A DNA stretch of 16,091 bases. It comes from Candidatus Nanopelagicales bacterium. GTDB taxonomy: Bacteria; Actinomycetota; Actinomycetes; S36-B12; UBA10799. The first letter of the stretch is position 1. Each line of letters opens with the position of its first letter. Below are positions 1 to 8,622 of the stretch, one piece after another. The notes below the pieces were generated by a model that made no database searches, was not told the origin of the DNA, and saw only the letters and a program-made list of their open reading frames with translations. The stretch spans positions 1-16,091 of the forward strand of contig JALOLM010000072.1 in the NCBI GenBank assembly GCA_025455985.1, read 5' to 3'. The position numbers and the translations under genes were made by a program.

Positions 1-518
1 CTGGCCCGGAATGCCCGATATCCACCCGTAGCGTCCATCAGGGGGATGCGCAGCGCCTTGCGCGTGTACCAATTGCCGCCCTTGGACAGGATCTCGCGAG
101 ACTTCGGCCAGTTCACCACCGTGCCCCCGGGCACCCAGCGCGAGCCCAGCACGAGGTCGGCGTTGCGTAGAGCGTCGAGCAGCAGCGGCAGCTGTTCGGG
201 TTGATGGCTGCCGTCGGCGTCCATCTCGACGACGACGTCGAATCCGTTGTCCAGCGCCCAGGAGAAGCCGGCCAGGTACGCAGCACCCAGGCCCTCTTTG
301 CCCAATCGGTGCATCACGTGGATGTGATCGTCGACGCCTGCAAGTTCGTCGGCGACCTTCGCCGTCCCGTCGGGGCTGTTGTCGTCGGCCACCAGGATGT
401 GTGCCTCGGGCACGGACGTACGGACGCGTCGGGTGATTCTGGGCAGGTTGTCGACCTCGTTGTAGGTGGGGATCACCACGACGATGCGGCCGAGATCCTC
501 GAATGTCGCGGGCACCAT
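1..518 (-). CDS. ppm1: Polyprenol-phosphate mannose synthase (GT2), partial at window edge
   Basis: Transfers mannose from GDP-mannose to polyprenol phosphate at the inner face of the membrane, supplying the lipid-linked mannose used for lipomannan and protein mannosylation (family knowledge). About 172 codons are visible and the C-terminal end is cut by the window edge. GT-A fold marks seen: IVVVIPTYNE at residues 12-21, VADDNSPDGT at 43-52, the metal-binding DAD at 100-102 followed by GSHQPEQLP, then GSRWVPGG at 125-132 and TGGYRAFR near the edge. The ATG at 518 has no Shine-Dalgarno. A GTG one codon later (515) lies 6 nt after TAGTCT and may be the true leaderless start. It follows the lnt stop by 6 nt. 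In M. tuberculosis the two activities are fused in Rv2051c; here they are separate. Function is confident; the exact start is not. Confidence 0.9.
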   Translation of the reverse strand, partial: MVPATFEDLGRIVVVIPTYNEVDNLPRITRRVRTSVPEAHILVADDNSPDGTAKVADELAGVDDHIHVMHRLGKEGLGAAYLAGFSWALDNGFDVVVEMDADGSHQPEQLPLLLDALRNADLVLGSRWVPGGTVVNWPKSREILSKGGNWYTRKALRIPLMDATGGYRAFRA

Positions 519-521
519 TCG

Positions 522-527
522 AGACTA
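522..527 (-). promoter_or_regulatory. Candidate -10 element for ppm
   Basis: TAGTCT on the minus strand, overlapping the TAG stop of lnt. It ends 6 nt before a GTG (515) that is codon 2 of the ATG-started reading. No convincing -35 is visible. If used, ppm would be transcribed as a leaderless message independently of lnt. Confidence 0.35.
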
Positions 528-1948
528 TCCGGCCGGTTCGCCCCGGTGCCGCCGCACCCATAGACCCGCAGCCACTGCGACCAGGCCCATAATGCCCAGC
601 GCCGCATCGATCAGACCCCCGAATCGAACGGCAGGCGTCCAGGAGTCCCGCAACGACACCTCGGCGTTGATCCAGCCCGACGTCAACTGCGGCAACGTCT
701 GGAATGAGCCGTCGGGTGTCACCACAGCGGTGACTCCGGTCGTGGCGGCGACCAGGACTGTCCGTCCGGTCTCCCGGGCCCGCAGCCGACTGATGTCGAA
801 CTGCTGCTCGGGCTGAGCGGTGGTCGCGTAGGTAGCGTTGTTGGTCTGCACCACCAGCGCACGACCACCCTCACGCACGCCGGTACGCACGATCTCGTCG
901 CTGGAGATCTCGAAGCAGATCACGTCGGCGATCCGGGCCGGTCCGAGTTGGAGAACCCCAGGTTGATCACCGGCGATGAAGTCCCGGGGGACCCGGTCGA
1001 AGCGGGTGATGAAGCGCGACAGCAACGGCCGCATCGGCAGAAACTCACCGAACGGCACAGGGTGTTGCTTGATGTAGGCATCCGTCGGGCCTTGGACGGG
1101 ATCCCACACCAGGCCGACATTGGCCACGCGATCCGGCTGGCCGGGCACCTCCTGGACGGTGCCCACCAGAATCGGAGCATCAATGGCACGCGCGGCCGAG
1201 TCGACCAGCTCCCGGGCCTCAGGGCCGCCGCCAATTCCACCGTCGCTCGCTGATGGTTTCCCAGCACCTGTAGGGAACGGCCGAGGAAATCGATGCCCGG
1301 TTGTGCCACATTGCCCTGGACGACCGCCAGTTGACTGGTGGCGGGGCTCTCCTGCGTCGTGGTGCCAGGTCGAACCACGAGCCCCACGATGACCAGGGCG
1401 CAGATCCCGCCGATCGCGATGAACGCCCCGCGTCGGCTGGCGACCAGCGCCAGCAGCAGGCATCCGGCAAGCGCCACTGCGAACCCCAGCAGCGGCGCGC
1501 CACCGAGGCTCACCCATCCGGTCAGCGGGGAGTCCGGCTGACCGAAGGCGAGTCGACCCCACCCCAGGCCGCCCCAGGGGAACCGGGATCGTGCCCACTC
1601 CTGCAGCATCCACACCGCGGGCACTCCCAGAACCCACCACGTGGTGCCAAGCGCGAGGTTGACCATCACCGCAAGCAGGGCGAACCACAGTCCCATCACG
1701 AGCGACAGAGCCAGCCAGGCGTCCCATCCGAGAACGCTGAGCCAGTGCAGCAATGGCAGGAAGAAGGCCCAGCCGCTGAGCAGCCCGAGCAGCGCCGAAC
1801 GCTTCAGCGTGGTGTCCCGCACCGCCCAGACGAGCAGGGCGACACCCAGCAGCGAGGTCCACCACCAGCCCACCGGGGGAAACGACGCGAACTGCGCAAT
1901 GCCGGCCGCGACGGCCAGCAGAATGCGCTTCACAGGCCCGACCGCCAC
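525..1948 (-). pseudogene. lnt: Apolipoprotein N-acyltransferase, frame broken and catalytic-Glu segment missing
   Basis: Lnt adds the third acyl chain to the N-terminal Cys of lipoproteins in the membrane. The N-terminal part (about residues 1-240, from a GTG at 1948) holds the hydrophobic membrane segments and reads to VVQGNVAQPGIDF and NHQRATVELAAAL. From about 1220 the homology continues in another frame with EARELVDSAARAIDAPILVG, IKQHPVPFGEF and VICFEIS, ending in a last membrane helix and a TAG at 525. The Lys (of IKQHP) and Cys (of VICFE) of the nitrilase-like catalytic triad are present. The intervening stretch that normally carries the triad Glu (WPE motif) is absent in all frames read here, roughly 25-30 residues judged by family pattern. 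Start alternatives are GTG 1948 or GTG 1933; the latter makes a GTGA overlap with the upstream gene. It is dead or acts without Glu, unless the deletion is an assembly fault. Confidence 0.85.
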
Positions 1949-2625
1949 AGCCTGCGCAGTGTCGGCAGGTGGTCGCTGTCCAGGGGCGGCAGACCAGGCG
2001 TCGCGGCCCGTGGATCAGTCGACCAGTTGCTTATGCGTTCGTCGGGTGTCTCCACGACCAGGTCCGCGACCTGCCATTGCGCGAAGGTGGCCTCCGCTCC
2101 GACCACCAGTACCCCGCGGTCGGGGTGTCCCAGGAGCCGCCAGGCGCCGCGGGTGAGGGCCGAGAACGCCGCCCGGGCACTGATTCGTTCGTCGGGGTGC
2201 ACCTCATGCACGGCACTGCGCAGTGTCTGCCAGCCGCTGACCTGTCCCGGCAGGGGTACCAACGCAGTGGGTGCGCCGGTGGCGATGCGAGATCGAAGCC
2301 GGCACGGATCTCGGGGTACGACAGCCAGGGCCGCCTCTGCGGCCTCATTCCAGGCCTGGTCGTCCCATTGATCTGCGATAGTGACCGAGCCCGAATCGCC
2401 GTGGCTGAAGCCGCCCGCTTGTGATGGTGATGCGTCGTCCAGGTGCACGAAGCCCGGTGTGATGAGGTCACCGGCCAGATCCACCACGGTGTCGACATCG
2501 CCGACGTGTACATCGGCTCCGGCGTCGGTTCCTATCCAGGCAATGGTGCTGTCCTCGACCAGTACGGCGCTCGCGAACGGTTCCGCGGCAGAGTAGATGT
2601 GCCCTGACACCAGAAGCGTTCTCAC
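1930..2625 (-). CDS. Amidohydrolase (YtcJ-like) remnant, internally shortened
   Basis: 231 residues from a GTG start. Residues 1-62 look like the N-terminal beta-sandwich strands of YtcJ-type amidohydrolases, ending in DLAGDLITPGFVHLDD. The end looks like the family's C-terminus: ISARAAFSALTRGAWRLLG at about 149-167, a GVLVVGAEATFAQW strand and a WSTDPRAATPGLPPL tail. The family is usually around 500 residues, with an HxH metal motif and a TIM barrel between these ends. Here HxH is replaced by VHLDD and almost the whole barrel is missing. Another minus frame reads PEIRAGFDLAS around 2290-2330, so compensating frameshifts are possible. It is preceded by TAAACT 7 nt before the GTG and overlaps the start of lnt. 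Enzymatic activity is very unlikely as it stands. The family call is inferred from the two ends. Confidence 0.6.
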   Translation of the reverse strand: MRTLLVSGHIYSAAEPFASAVLVEDSTIAWIGTDAGADVHVGDVDTVVDLAGDLITPGFVHLDDASPSQAGGFSHGDSGSVTIADQWDDQAWNEAAEAALAVVPRDPCRLRSRIATGAPTALVPLPGQVSGWQTLRSAVHEVHPDERISARAAFSALTRGAWRLLGHPDRGVLVVGAEATFAQWQVADLVVETPDERISNWSTDPRAATPGLPPLDSDHLPTLRRLWRSGL

Positions 2626-2632
2626 CGGCGCA

Positions 2633-2638
2633 AGTTTA
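2633..2638 (-). promoter_or_regulatory. Candidate -10 for leaderless amidohydrolase-lnt transcript
   Basis: TAAACT on the minus strand ends 7 nt before the GTG at 2625, in the 23-nt gap after the acyl-CoA dehydrogenase stop. No clear -35 and no Shine-Dalgarno are seen. The spacing matches the other TANNNT hexamers in the window. Confidence 0.4.
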
Positions 2639-2648
2639 CGGAAGCCGA

Positions 2649-3758
2649 TCAGCCGGTCAGTGCGCGGCCGATGACCAGTCGCTGGATCTCGTTGGTCCCC
2701 TCGACGATCTGCAGGACCTTCGCCTCGCGCATGTAACGCTCTACCGGGTAGTCCTCCACGTAGCCGGCCCCGCCCAGCACCTGCACAGCGTTCGTCGTGA
2801 CCGACATCGCCATGTCAGTGCAGAAGAGTTTCGCCATGGCCGCCTGGGTCGAGAAGGGCTCCCCCGCATCACGCCGGCGCGCCGCATCCAGGTAGAGCGC
2901 CCGGCCGGCAGCAATACCGGTAGCCATGTCGGCGAGGGTGAACGAGACCCCCTGGAAAGCGGCGATCGGTTTGCCGAATTGGGTGCGTTGCCCGGCATAA
3001 TCCACAGCCACGTCCAGAGCGGCCTGCGCCAAGCCCACAGCGCACGCCGCGATGCCCAGACGACCCGAGTCCAGCGCGTTGAGGGCGATCCGGAAACCGG
3101 CGCCCTCGTCGCCGAGCCGGCGGTCAGCGTCCACCTGGACGTCGTCCAAGATCACCTGCGCGGTGACCGAACCGCGCATGCCCATCTTGCGCTCAGGTGT
3201 GGCTGTTGTCAGTCCGGCCGCGTCCCCCTGCACGAGGAAGGCGGTTATCCCAGCAGTGCGATCGGCAGATGTGCGGGCCATCACGGTGTAGAAGTCCGCC
3301 ACTCCCCCATGAGTGATCCAGGCTTTGGTGCCGTTGAGCCGATAGCCCTGCCCCTCGCGCACTGCGGACGTGGTCAAGCCCGCGGCATCGGATCCGGATT
3401 GGGGCTCGCTGAGGCAGTAGGCGCCCAGGAGGTCTCCACCGAGCATGTCCGGCAGCCACCGGTCCCGCTGGTGATCGGTGCCGGCGGTGGCCAATGCGTG
3501 ACAGGACAAGGTGTGGACGCTGACCCCCAGGCCCACGGTCAACCAGCGACGGGCAAGGATCTCCAGTACCTGCAGGTAGTCGGTGTAGCCGACCTCTGCG
3601 CCACCCCAGCGCTGGGGGTAGACCAGCCCGAGCAGCCCGGCCTGTCCGAGCGTGCGGAAGGCCTCCCGCGGGAACTGCTCCTGTCGTTCCGCGGTGGCCG
3701 CGACACCGGCGAGTTCCTTGTCCGCGATCTCCTTCGTCAGCTCCAGCAGCTCGTTCAT
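2649..3758 (-). CDS. Acyl-CoA dehydrogenase
   Basis: FAD-dependent alpha,beta-dehydrogenation of an acyl-CoA, passing electrons to ETF (family role). The 369 residues are close to the usual 375-390. Seen in order: an N-terminal helical domain with LGLVYPQRWGG; the FAD/substrate stretch AYCLSEPQSGSDAAGL; KAWITHGG; the beta-domain with KMGMRGSVTAQVILDDV; the C-terminal helical domain with RTQFGKPIAAFQGVSF; QVLGGAGYVEDYPVERYMR; and the end motif IVEGTNEIQR, whose Glu353 is the expected catalytic base of short/medium-chain members. The ATG at 3758 overlaps the TGA of the upstream M24 peptidase (ATGA), suggesting coupled translation. Chain-length preference cannot be read from the sequence. The gene looks intact. 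Confidence 0.93.
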   Translation of the reverse strand: MNELLELTKEIADKELAGVAATAERQEQFPREAFRTLGQAGLLGLVYPQRWGGAEVGYTDYLQVLEILARRWLTVGLGVSVHTLSCHALATAGTDHQRDRWLPDMLGGDLLGAYCLSEPQSGSDAAGLTTSAVREGQGYRLNGTKAWITHGGVADFYTVMARTSADRTAGITAFLVQGDAAGLTTATPERKMGMRGSVTAQVILDDVQVDADRRLGDEGAGFRIALNALDSGRLGIAACAVGLAQAALDVAVDYAGQRTQFGKPIAAFQGVSFTLADMATGIAAGRALYLDAARRRDAGEPFSTQAAMAKLFCTDMAMSVTTNAVQVLGGAGYVEDYPVERYMREAKVLQIVEGTNEIQRLVIGRALTG

Positions 3759-4867
3759 ACCACGATCAGATCATGTGGCCTTCGGTTGCAGTTGAGGTGC
3801 CCGTCCGGGGTACAGATGACGATGTCTTCGATCCGCGCGCCATGCGAACCAGCCCGGTAGACACCCGGCTCGATGCTGAAGGCCATGCCGGGTTCGAGTA
3901 CTTGGTGGTTGCCCGCGATGATGTACGGCTCCTCGTGGGTCTCCAGTCCGATCCCGTGACCGGTCCGGTGGATGAAGTACTCCCCCAGCCCCGCCTCTGC
4001 CAGGTAGTCACGGGCCACGGCGTCGACCGCCTCGCAGGACATCCCCGGGGCGACGCTGGCCACTGCGGCGGCCTGTGCCAGTCGCAGAACACTGAACTCC
4101 TCGTACACCTCGGCATCGGGTTCCCCGACACAGTACATGCGCGTGGAATCGCTGCAGTAGCCATCGGGCATCGTGCCACCGATGTCCACGACGATGGTGT
4201 CACCGCGTTCAATCACGCGGTCGGACAACTCATGGTGAGGGCTGGCGCCGTTCGGCCCGGAGGCCACGATCACGAAGTCGACGCTGACGTGCCCGGCAGC
4301 CAGGATCGCATCGGCGATGTCAGCACCCACCTCACGTTCCGTACGGCCTGCCTCAAGGAATCCGCCCACTTGGGCGTGTACCGCATCGATGGCAGCACCG
4401 GCGCGTACGAGGGAGGCGATCTCGGATGCCGACTTGCGCATCCGCAACTGCGCGATGACCGGCCCCGCGGCGACTTGGTGCACTCCGGGCATGGCGTCGC
4501 GCAAGGCGAGCACCTTGGATGCCCACATATGGTCGTCCACGGCCACGTGCTCCGCTGCGCCGACCAGTGACGCGGTGAGTGCATATGGGTCGTCGTTCTC
4601 CTGCCACGCGACGACCTCCAGGTCAAGCTGTCCGACGGCGCTGGCCATGGCCGCTGGGACCTCCAGTGCGGGCACCACGATTCGGATGTCACCCTCGCGC
4701 GGAACCACCAGGCAGGTGAGCCGCTCGAGCGGGATCGCGTCATAGCCGGTGAGGTAGCGAAGGTCGGGACCGGGAGAGACCAGCAACGCATCCACGCCTG
4801 CGACCTCAGCGCTGGCGCGCACCCGACGCAGGCGGTCTTTGAGGTCCGCGATGTCATGACTCGTCAC
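3755..4867 (-). CDS. M24 family Xaa-Pro aminopeptidase/dipeptidase
   Basis: Cytosolic metallopeptidase of the creatinase/prolidase (M24B) type, 370 residues from the chosen GTG, as is usual for the PepQ/PepE group. The N-terminal creatinase-like domain covers about 1-140 (DALLVSPGPDLRYLTGY at 26-42). The pita-bread catalytic domain follows, with the five metal ligands visible: Asp228 in VVDIGG, Asp240 in YCSDSTR, His304 in TGHGIG, Glu333 in SIEPG and Glu347 in GARIED. Longer readings start inside the divergent exonuclease gene and add a segment without family resemblance, so the GTG at 4867, placed 7 nt after TAGTGT, is preferred. Only 19 nt separate it from the divergent exonuclease start. 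An M24 dipeptidase next to this exonuclease is also found in M. tuberculosis (Rv2089c/Rv2090). The exact substrate is unknown. Confidence 0.9.
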   Translation of the reverse strand: MTSHDIADLKDRLRRVRASAEVAGVDALLVSPGPDLRYLTGYDAIPLERLTCLVVPREGDIRIVVPALEVPAAMASAVGQLDLEVVAWQENDDPYALTASLVGAAEHVAVDDHMWASKVLALRDAMPGVHQVAAGPVIAQLRMRKSASEIASLVRAGAAIDAVHAQVGGFLEAGRTEREVGADIADAILAAGHVSVDFVIVASGPNGASPHHELSDRVIERGDTIVVDIGGTMPDGYCSDSTRMYCVGEPDAEVYEEFSVLRLAQAAAVASVAPGMSCEAVDAVARDYLAEAGLGEYFIHRTGHGIGLETHEEPYIIAGNHQVLEPGMAFSIEPGVYRAGSHGARIEDIVICTPDGHLNCNRRPHDLIVV

Positions 4868-4874
4868 GCCTGCG

Positions 4875-4880
4875 ACACTA
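4875..4880 (-). promoter_or_regulatory. Candidate -10 for M24 peptidase operon (leaderless)
   Basis: TAGTGT on the minus strand ends 7 nt before the GTG at 4867. It sits in the 19-nt space between two divergent starts, so upstream promoter sequence would lie inside the exonuclease coding region. No good -35 is visible. Confidence 0.4.
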
Positions 4881-4886
4881 CTGCCT

Positions 4887-5798
4887 GTGCCGGGACCTCT
4901 CATGTTGTTGGACACCGCCTCTTTGTACTTCCGCGCCTTCTTCGGCGTGCCCGACCGGCGCCCTGCCCCCTCGGCCCCACCCACCAATGCGGCCAGTGGC
5001 CTGCTGGACATGATCGCCCGCCTGGTGCGTGACCACCAGCCCGATCGCCTTATCGCCTGCTGGGACGACGACTGGCGTCCGGCGTTTCGTGTGGATCTGA
5101 TTCCGAGTTACAAGGAACACCGCGTGGCGACCGGGGACGCTGAAGAGGTACCCGATGCGCTGGCCGAGCAGATCCCGCTGATCGAGGCATTGCTTGTCGC
5201 TATTGGGGTTCCCCGGGTGGGGGTGCCTGGCTTCGAGGCCGACGATGTGATCGGCACCTACGCCACAGTGGTCCCGGGCGCTGTGGACATCGTGACCGGC
5301 GACCGGGACCTTTTCCAGCTCGTCGATGATGACCGGCAGGTTCGGGTGCTGTACACCGCCCGAGGCATCGCCAAGCTGCAGATCGTCGACGAGGGTTTCG
5401 TGCGGGAGAAGTACGGGGTCACATCCGCGCAGTACGCGGACATGGCCGCACTGCGCGGCGACCCCAGTGACGGTCTACCCGGGGTACGCGGGATCGGGGA
5501 GAAGACCGCTGCATCATTGCTGAGGACCTATGGAAACCTCTCCGCGGTGCGTGCCGCGGCCGCTGATCCCTCCAGTGCCATGTCCCCCCGGCTGCGTGCA
5601 TCGTTGGCCGAGGCTGCGTCCTACCTGGATGTAGCGCCGCAGGTCGTTGCCGTTGCTCGCGATCTGCCCGTTCCACCAGTGCCTGATGGGCATCGTCCCG
5701 ACATGCCCCTGCTCGAGGCCATCGGCGAGGAGTTCGGCCTGCAAGGGTCGATCGACCGGGTAGTGGCCGCCTTAGCCGCTCACACCTCGGAGGAGTAG
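4887..5798 (+). CDS. Stand-alone 5'-3' exonuclease (FEN-like, PolA N-domain homologue)
   Basis: Structure-specific 5' nuclease of the DNA polymerase I N-terminal type without a polymerase domain, like Rv2090 or E. coli Xni by architecture. 303 residues. Acidic metal-binding positions seen: Asp9 in LLDTAS; Glu117, Asp119 and Asp120 in FEADDVIGT; Asp139 and Asp141 in TGDRDLF; Asp192 and Asp195 in GDPSD. They are followed by a helix-hairpin-helix GVRGIGEKTA at 199-208. The family motif GDxSDN has Gly in place of Asn here, which is minor. Translation starts at GTG 4887; an ATG five codons later is possible. No Shine-Dalgarno is evident. Its last 19 bp overlap the end of helY on the other strand. 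Likely role is flap or RNA-primer removal in replication and repair (inference). Confidence 0.92.
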   Translation: MPGPLMLLDTASLYFRAFFGVPDRRPAPSAPPTNAASGLLDMIARLVRDHQPDRLIACWDDDWRPAFRVDLIPSYKEHRVATGDAEEVPDALAEQIPLIEALLVAIGVPRVGVPGFEADDVIGTYATVVPGAVDIVTGDRDLFQLVDDDRQVRVLYTARGIAKLQIVDEGFVREKYGVTSAQYADMAALRGDPSDGLPGVRGIGEKTAASLLRTYGNLSAVRAAAADPSSAMSPRLRASLAEAASYLDVAPQVVAVARDLPVPPVPDGHRPDMPLLEAIGEEFGLQGSIDRVVAALAAHTSEE

Positions 5799-8465
5799 TC
5801 GACGACACCGCGGCGCAGCAGGTCCGCAGCCGCGCGGGCTCGCTGGCGTACCGGGTCGTCTTCGGCCGCCGCAGCGGACACCTGCCCTAACGCATCGATC
5901 ACCTGCTTGCACCAGCGGACGAAATCACCTGCCGGCAGGTCGCACCCGGACAGCACCGAGGACAGCGACTGGCCACTGGCCCACTGGAACGCCGCCCAAC
6001 AGAATCCGAGATCGGGTTCGGGTGTGGGCGTCACCTTGAACTCGGTCTCCAGCGCCTCGATCGATGCCCAAATGTGGACCTGCTCGGCCAAGACGTCGCG
6101 GATCCGGCCGTTCGGTAGTCGCGGCACCTGTTCGTCGTCGTTGCGGGAGGTGAAGACCAATGCCGCCAACGCGGCCGCCAGTTCTGGACCGGTGAGGTCA
6201 GCCCAGAGTCCGGTGCGCAGGCACTCGGCGATCACCAGCGCGCGATCGGTGTAGATGCGCCCGAGCATGTGCGCATCCTCGGTGACCTGCAGTTCCTCAC
6301 CATCTTGGCGCAGGTACCCCAATTCGACCAGAATCGCGCAGATCCGGTCGAACTGCCGGGCGATCGTGTTGGTGCGCCCTTCCACCCGCCGGGTCAGAGC
6401 ATCATTCTCGCGCTGCAGTTTCGCCGCCCGCTCGGCCCATCTGGCGTGCAGTTCCCGCTCGTTGCAGCCGTGGCACGGGTGCTTGCGCAGCCGCGCACGC
6501 AGCCGCGCGATCTCCACGTCGTTGGCACTGTCGCGGACGCGCGCGGGCCGGACATGGGTGTGCCGGCCGCTGAGTTCGGACAAGGTGGCGGCCAGGGCCT
6601 TGCGGGCATTCGCACTGCGGGGGTGGAAATCGCGCGGGATCCGGATGCGATCGACCACGACGGCAGGTGAGGTGAAGTCGCTGGCACTCAGGCGCCGCAC
6701 CTGACGGTCGATGGTCAGCACCTGCGGGCGGGGCTCGCCGTCGAGACCGGCATCGAGCACCACCGCCAGCCCAGAGCGTCTGCCTGTGGGCACGGCGATC
6801 ACGTCGCCCGGGGTGAGCCGCTCCAGCGACTGCGCCGCATGTTCGCGGGTCAATCGGGCCGACTCCCGGGACGTGCTCTTCTCCAGCGTCGACAACTGCG
6901 TGCGCATCGCAGCGTATTCGGAGAAGTCGCCCAAGTGACAGTTCATCGATTCCTGGTAACCGGCTATGACATGCTCGTTGCGTTTGATCTGGGATGCCAG
7001 GCCTACCACGGACTGGTCGCTTTGATACTGGGCGAACGAGGTCTCGAGGATCTCGCGCGCGATCCGCCGGCCCACACGGTGCACCAGGTTGACGCCCATG
7101 TTGTAGGTCGGCCGGAAACTCGAGCGCAGCGGATATGTCCGGGTGGAGGCCAATCCCGCCAGGTGGTTGGGCTGCACAGAAGGTCCCCACAGGACCACGG
7201 CATGGCCTTCGACGTCGATCCCGCGGCGGCCCGCACGGCCGGTGAGTTGGGTGTACTCCCCCGCGGTGATGTCGGCGTGCGTCTGCCCGTTCCACTTCAC
7301 CAACCGCTCCAGCACCACCGTGCGCGCCGGCATGTTGATCCCGAGCGCAAGGGTTTCGGTGGCGAAGACCACCTTCAGCAGGGCGGCCTGGAACAACTCC
7401 TCCACGACCTCCTTGAAGATCGGGAGCATACCCGCGTGGTGGGCGGCGATCCCGCGCTGCAGGGAGTCGCTGAATTCGCCAAATCCCACCGCCAGCAGGT
7501 CGGCTTCCGGGATCACCGAGCACCGGTCCTCCACCACCTGGGCGATGCGGTGTCGCTCTTCCGGTGTGGTCAGGCGCATGCCGCTGTCGGCCAGCAGACG
7601 CACCGCATCCTCGGTGCCTGCTCGCGAAAAGATGAAGTAGATGGCCGGAAGGAGTTGGGCGGACTCGAGCCGGTCGACCACGTCGATGCGAGACGGTGTG
7701 CGGATGGGTCGAGGACGTCGCCCTGCGCGAGGGACGTTGCCCATCCCGGGCCATGCGCTGCAGTTCCGGATTGACCACCCGTTGCTCGTCATCGGTGAAC
7801 AGGTCGTAGAGGCGGTTGTTGGCCATCAGCTGCTGCCACAGCGGCACCGGTCGGTGCTCCTCGAGCACGATCTCCGTGTCACCGCGCACGGTCGCCATCC
7901 AGGCGCCGAACTCCTCCACGTTGCTGACCGTGGCCGACAGGGCGGCGATAGCCACCGACTCCGGCAACTGGATGATGAGTTCCTCCCAGACCGCGCCGCG
8001 CTCGCGATCGGCGAGGTAGTGCACCTCGTCGAGGACGACGTAGCCGAGCCCGACCAGGTCCGACGACGCCTCGTACACCATGTTGCGCAGAACTTCCGTG
8101 GTCATCACAACAGTGCTCGCGTGGCCGTTGATGGACACGTCCCCGGTGAGCAGACCGACGTCGTCCTCACCGTAGACCTCCACCAGGTCCCGGTACTTCT
8201 GGTTGGACAGTGCCTTGATGGGTGTGGTGTAGAAGGCCTTCTTGCCGGTGGCTCGCGCCAGATGTACGGCGTACTCCCCCACAACCGTCTTGCCGCTTCC
8301 GGTGGGTGCCGCCACCAGGACGTCCCGGCCGGCGTCCAGGGCCTCACAGGCCTGGACCTGGAAGTCATCGAGGGCGAAGTCGTACTGTGCGCGGAACGTC
8401 ACCAGATGGTCGCTGATCCGGGCGCGGCGCCTGGATGCCGCATACCGTTGCGCAGGCGTGGCCAT
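5780..8465 (-). CDS. helY: HelY-type DEVH-box (Ski2/Mtr4-like) helicase, one frameshift at about 7700-7745
   Basis: Superfamily 2 RNA/DNA helicase of the Ski2-like group, about 895 residues in all, close to HelY of M. tuberculosis. Frame 1 (from ATG 8465) gives Walker A AAPTGSGKT (residues 52-60), DEVH at 146-149 and SAT at 177-179, reaching VNPELQRMARDGQR. The family pattern then resumes in the next frame as RPIRTPSRIDVVDRLE and continues with FIFSRAG, HHAGMLP, LALGINMPARTVV, the motif VI region QLTGRAGRRGID, a CHGC pair in a basic region and a C-terminal DSHCT-like helical domain ending at 5780. The break needs one extra nucleotide (or two missing) and lies in the variable linker between the two helicase domains. 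All motifs are otherwise intact, so this may be a sequencing error or a very recent mutation. The start is supported by a promoter giving a leaderless message. Confidence 0.9.
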
Positions 8466-8471
8466 AGCGTC

Positions 8472-8499
8472 AGCCTATGGGCTGCGCAGGGCCTGACAA
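8472..8499 (-). promoter_or_regulatory. Leaderless promoter of helY
   Basis: On the minus strand TTGTCA (8494-8499), a 16-nt spacer and TAGGCT (8472-8477), followed by 6 nt and the ATG at 8465. This is a good sigma-70-type -35/-10 pair with the expected transcription start on the start codon itself. It is the best-formed promoter in the window. Confidence 0.6.
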
Positions 8500-8622
8500 A
8501 TGCTGACTCGCAAGGGTCAGGTGGCAGGTGCGGCGCGAGCCCGATGAGGGTGTGGCCCGAGCGGCAAGATCTTGAAGCGGGATCCACCCGCCGGCCTGAG
8601 ACGCGTTGGGTGGGGCTCGTGC

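Noticed and set aside
525..1865. Reading the second lnt frame as a separate full-length protein
   Set aside because: Its first 200 or so residues are Arg/Gly/Ala-rich nonsense lying over the real membrane segments of the other frame; only the part after about 1220 resembles Lnt.
1301..2371. A 356-residue open frame on the plus strand
   Set aside because: Antisense to lnt and the amidohydrolase; low-complexity, Arg/Gln/Pro/Ser-rich translation without any domain, typical of a GC-rich shadow frame.
4868..5011. Longer N-terminus for the M24 peptidase (ATG at 5011)
   Set aside because: The extra 48 residues lie antisense to the conserved start of the exonuclease and have no resemblance to the family; the GTG at 4867 with a -10 just upstream fits better.
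7700..7760. Programmed ribosomal frameshift in helY
   Set aside because: No slippery run, no nearby stop codon and no adjacent stem typical of recoding; an indel is the simpler reading.
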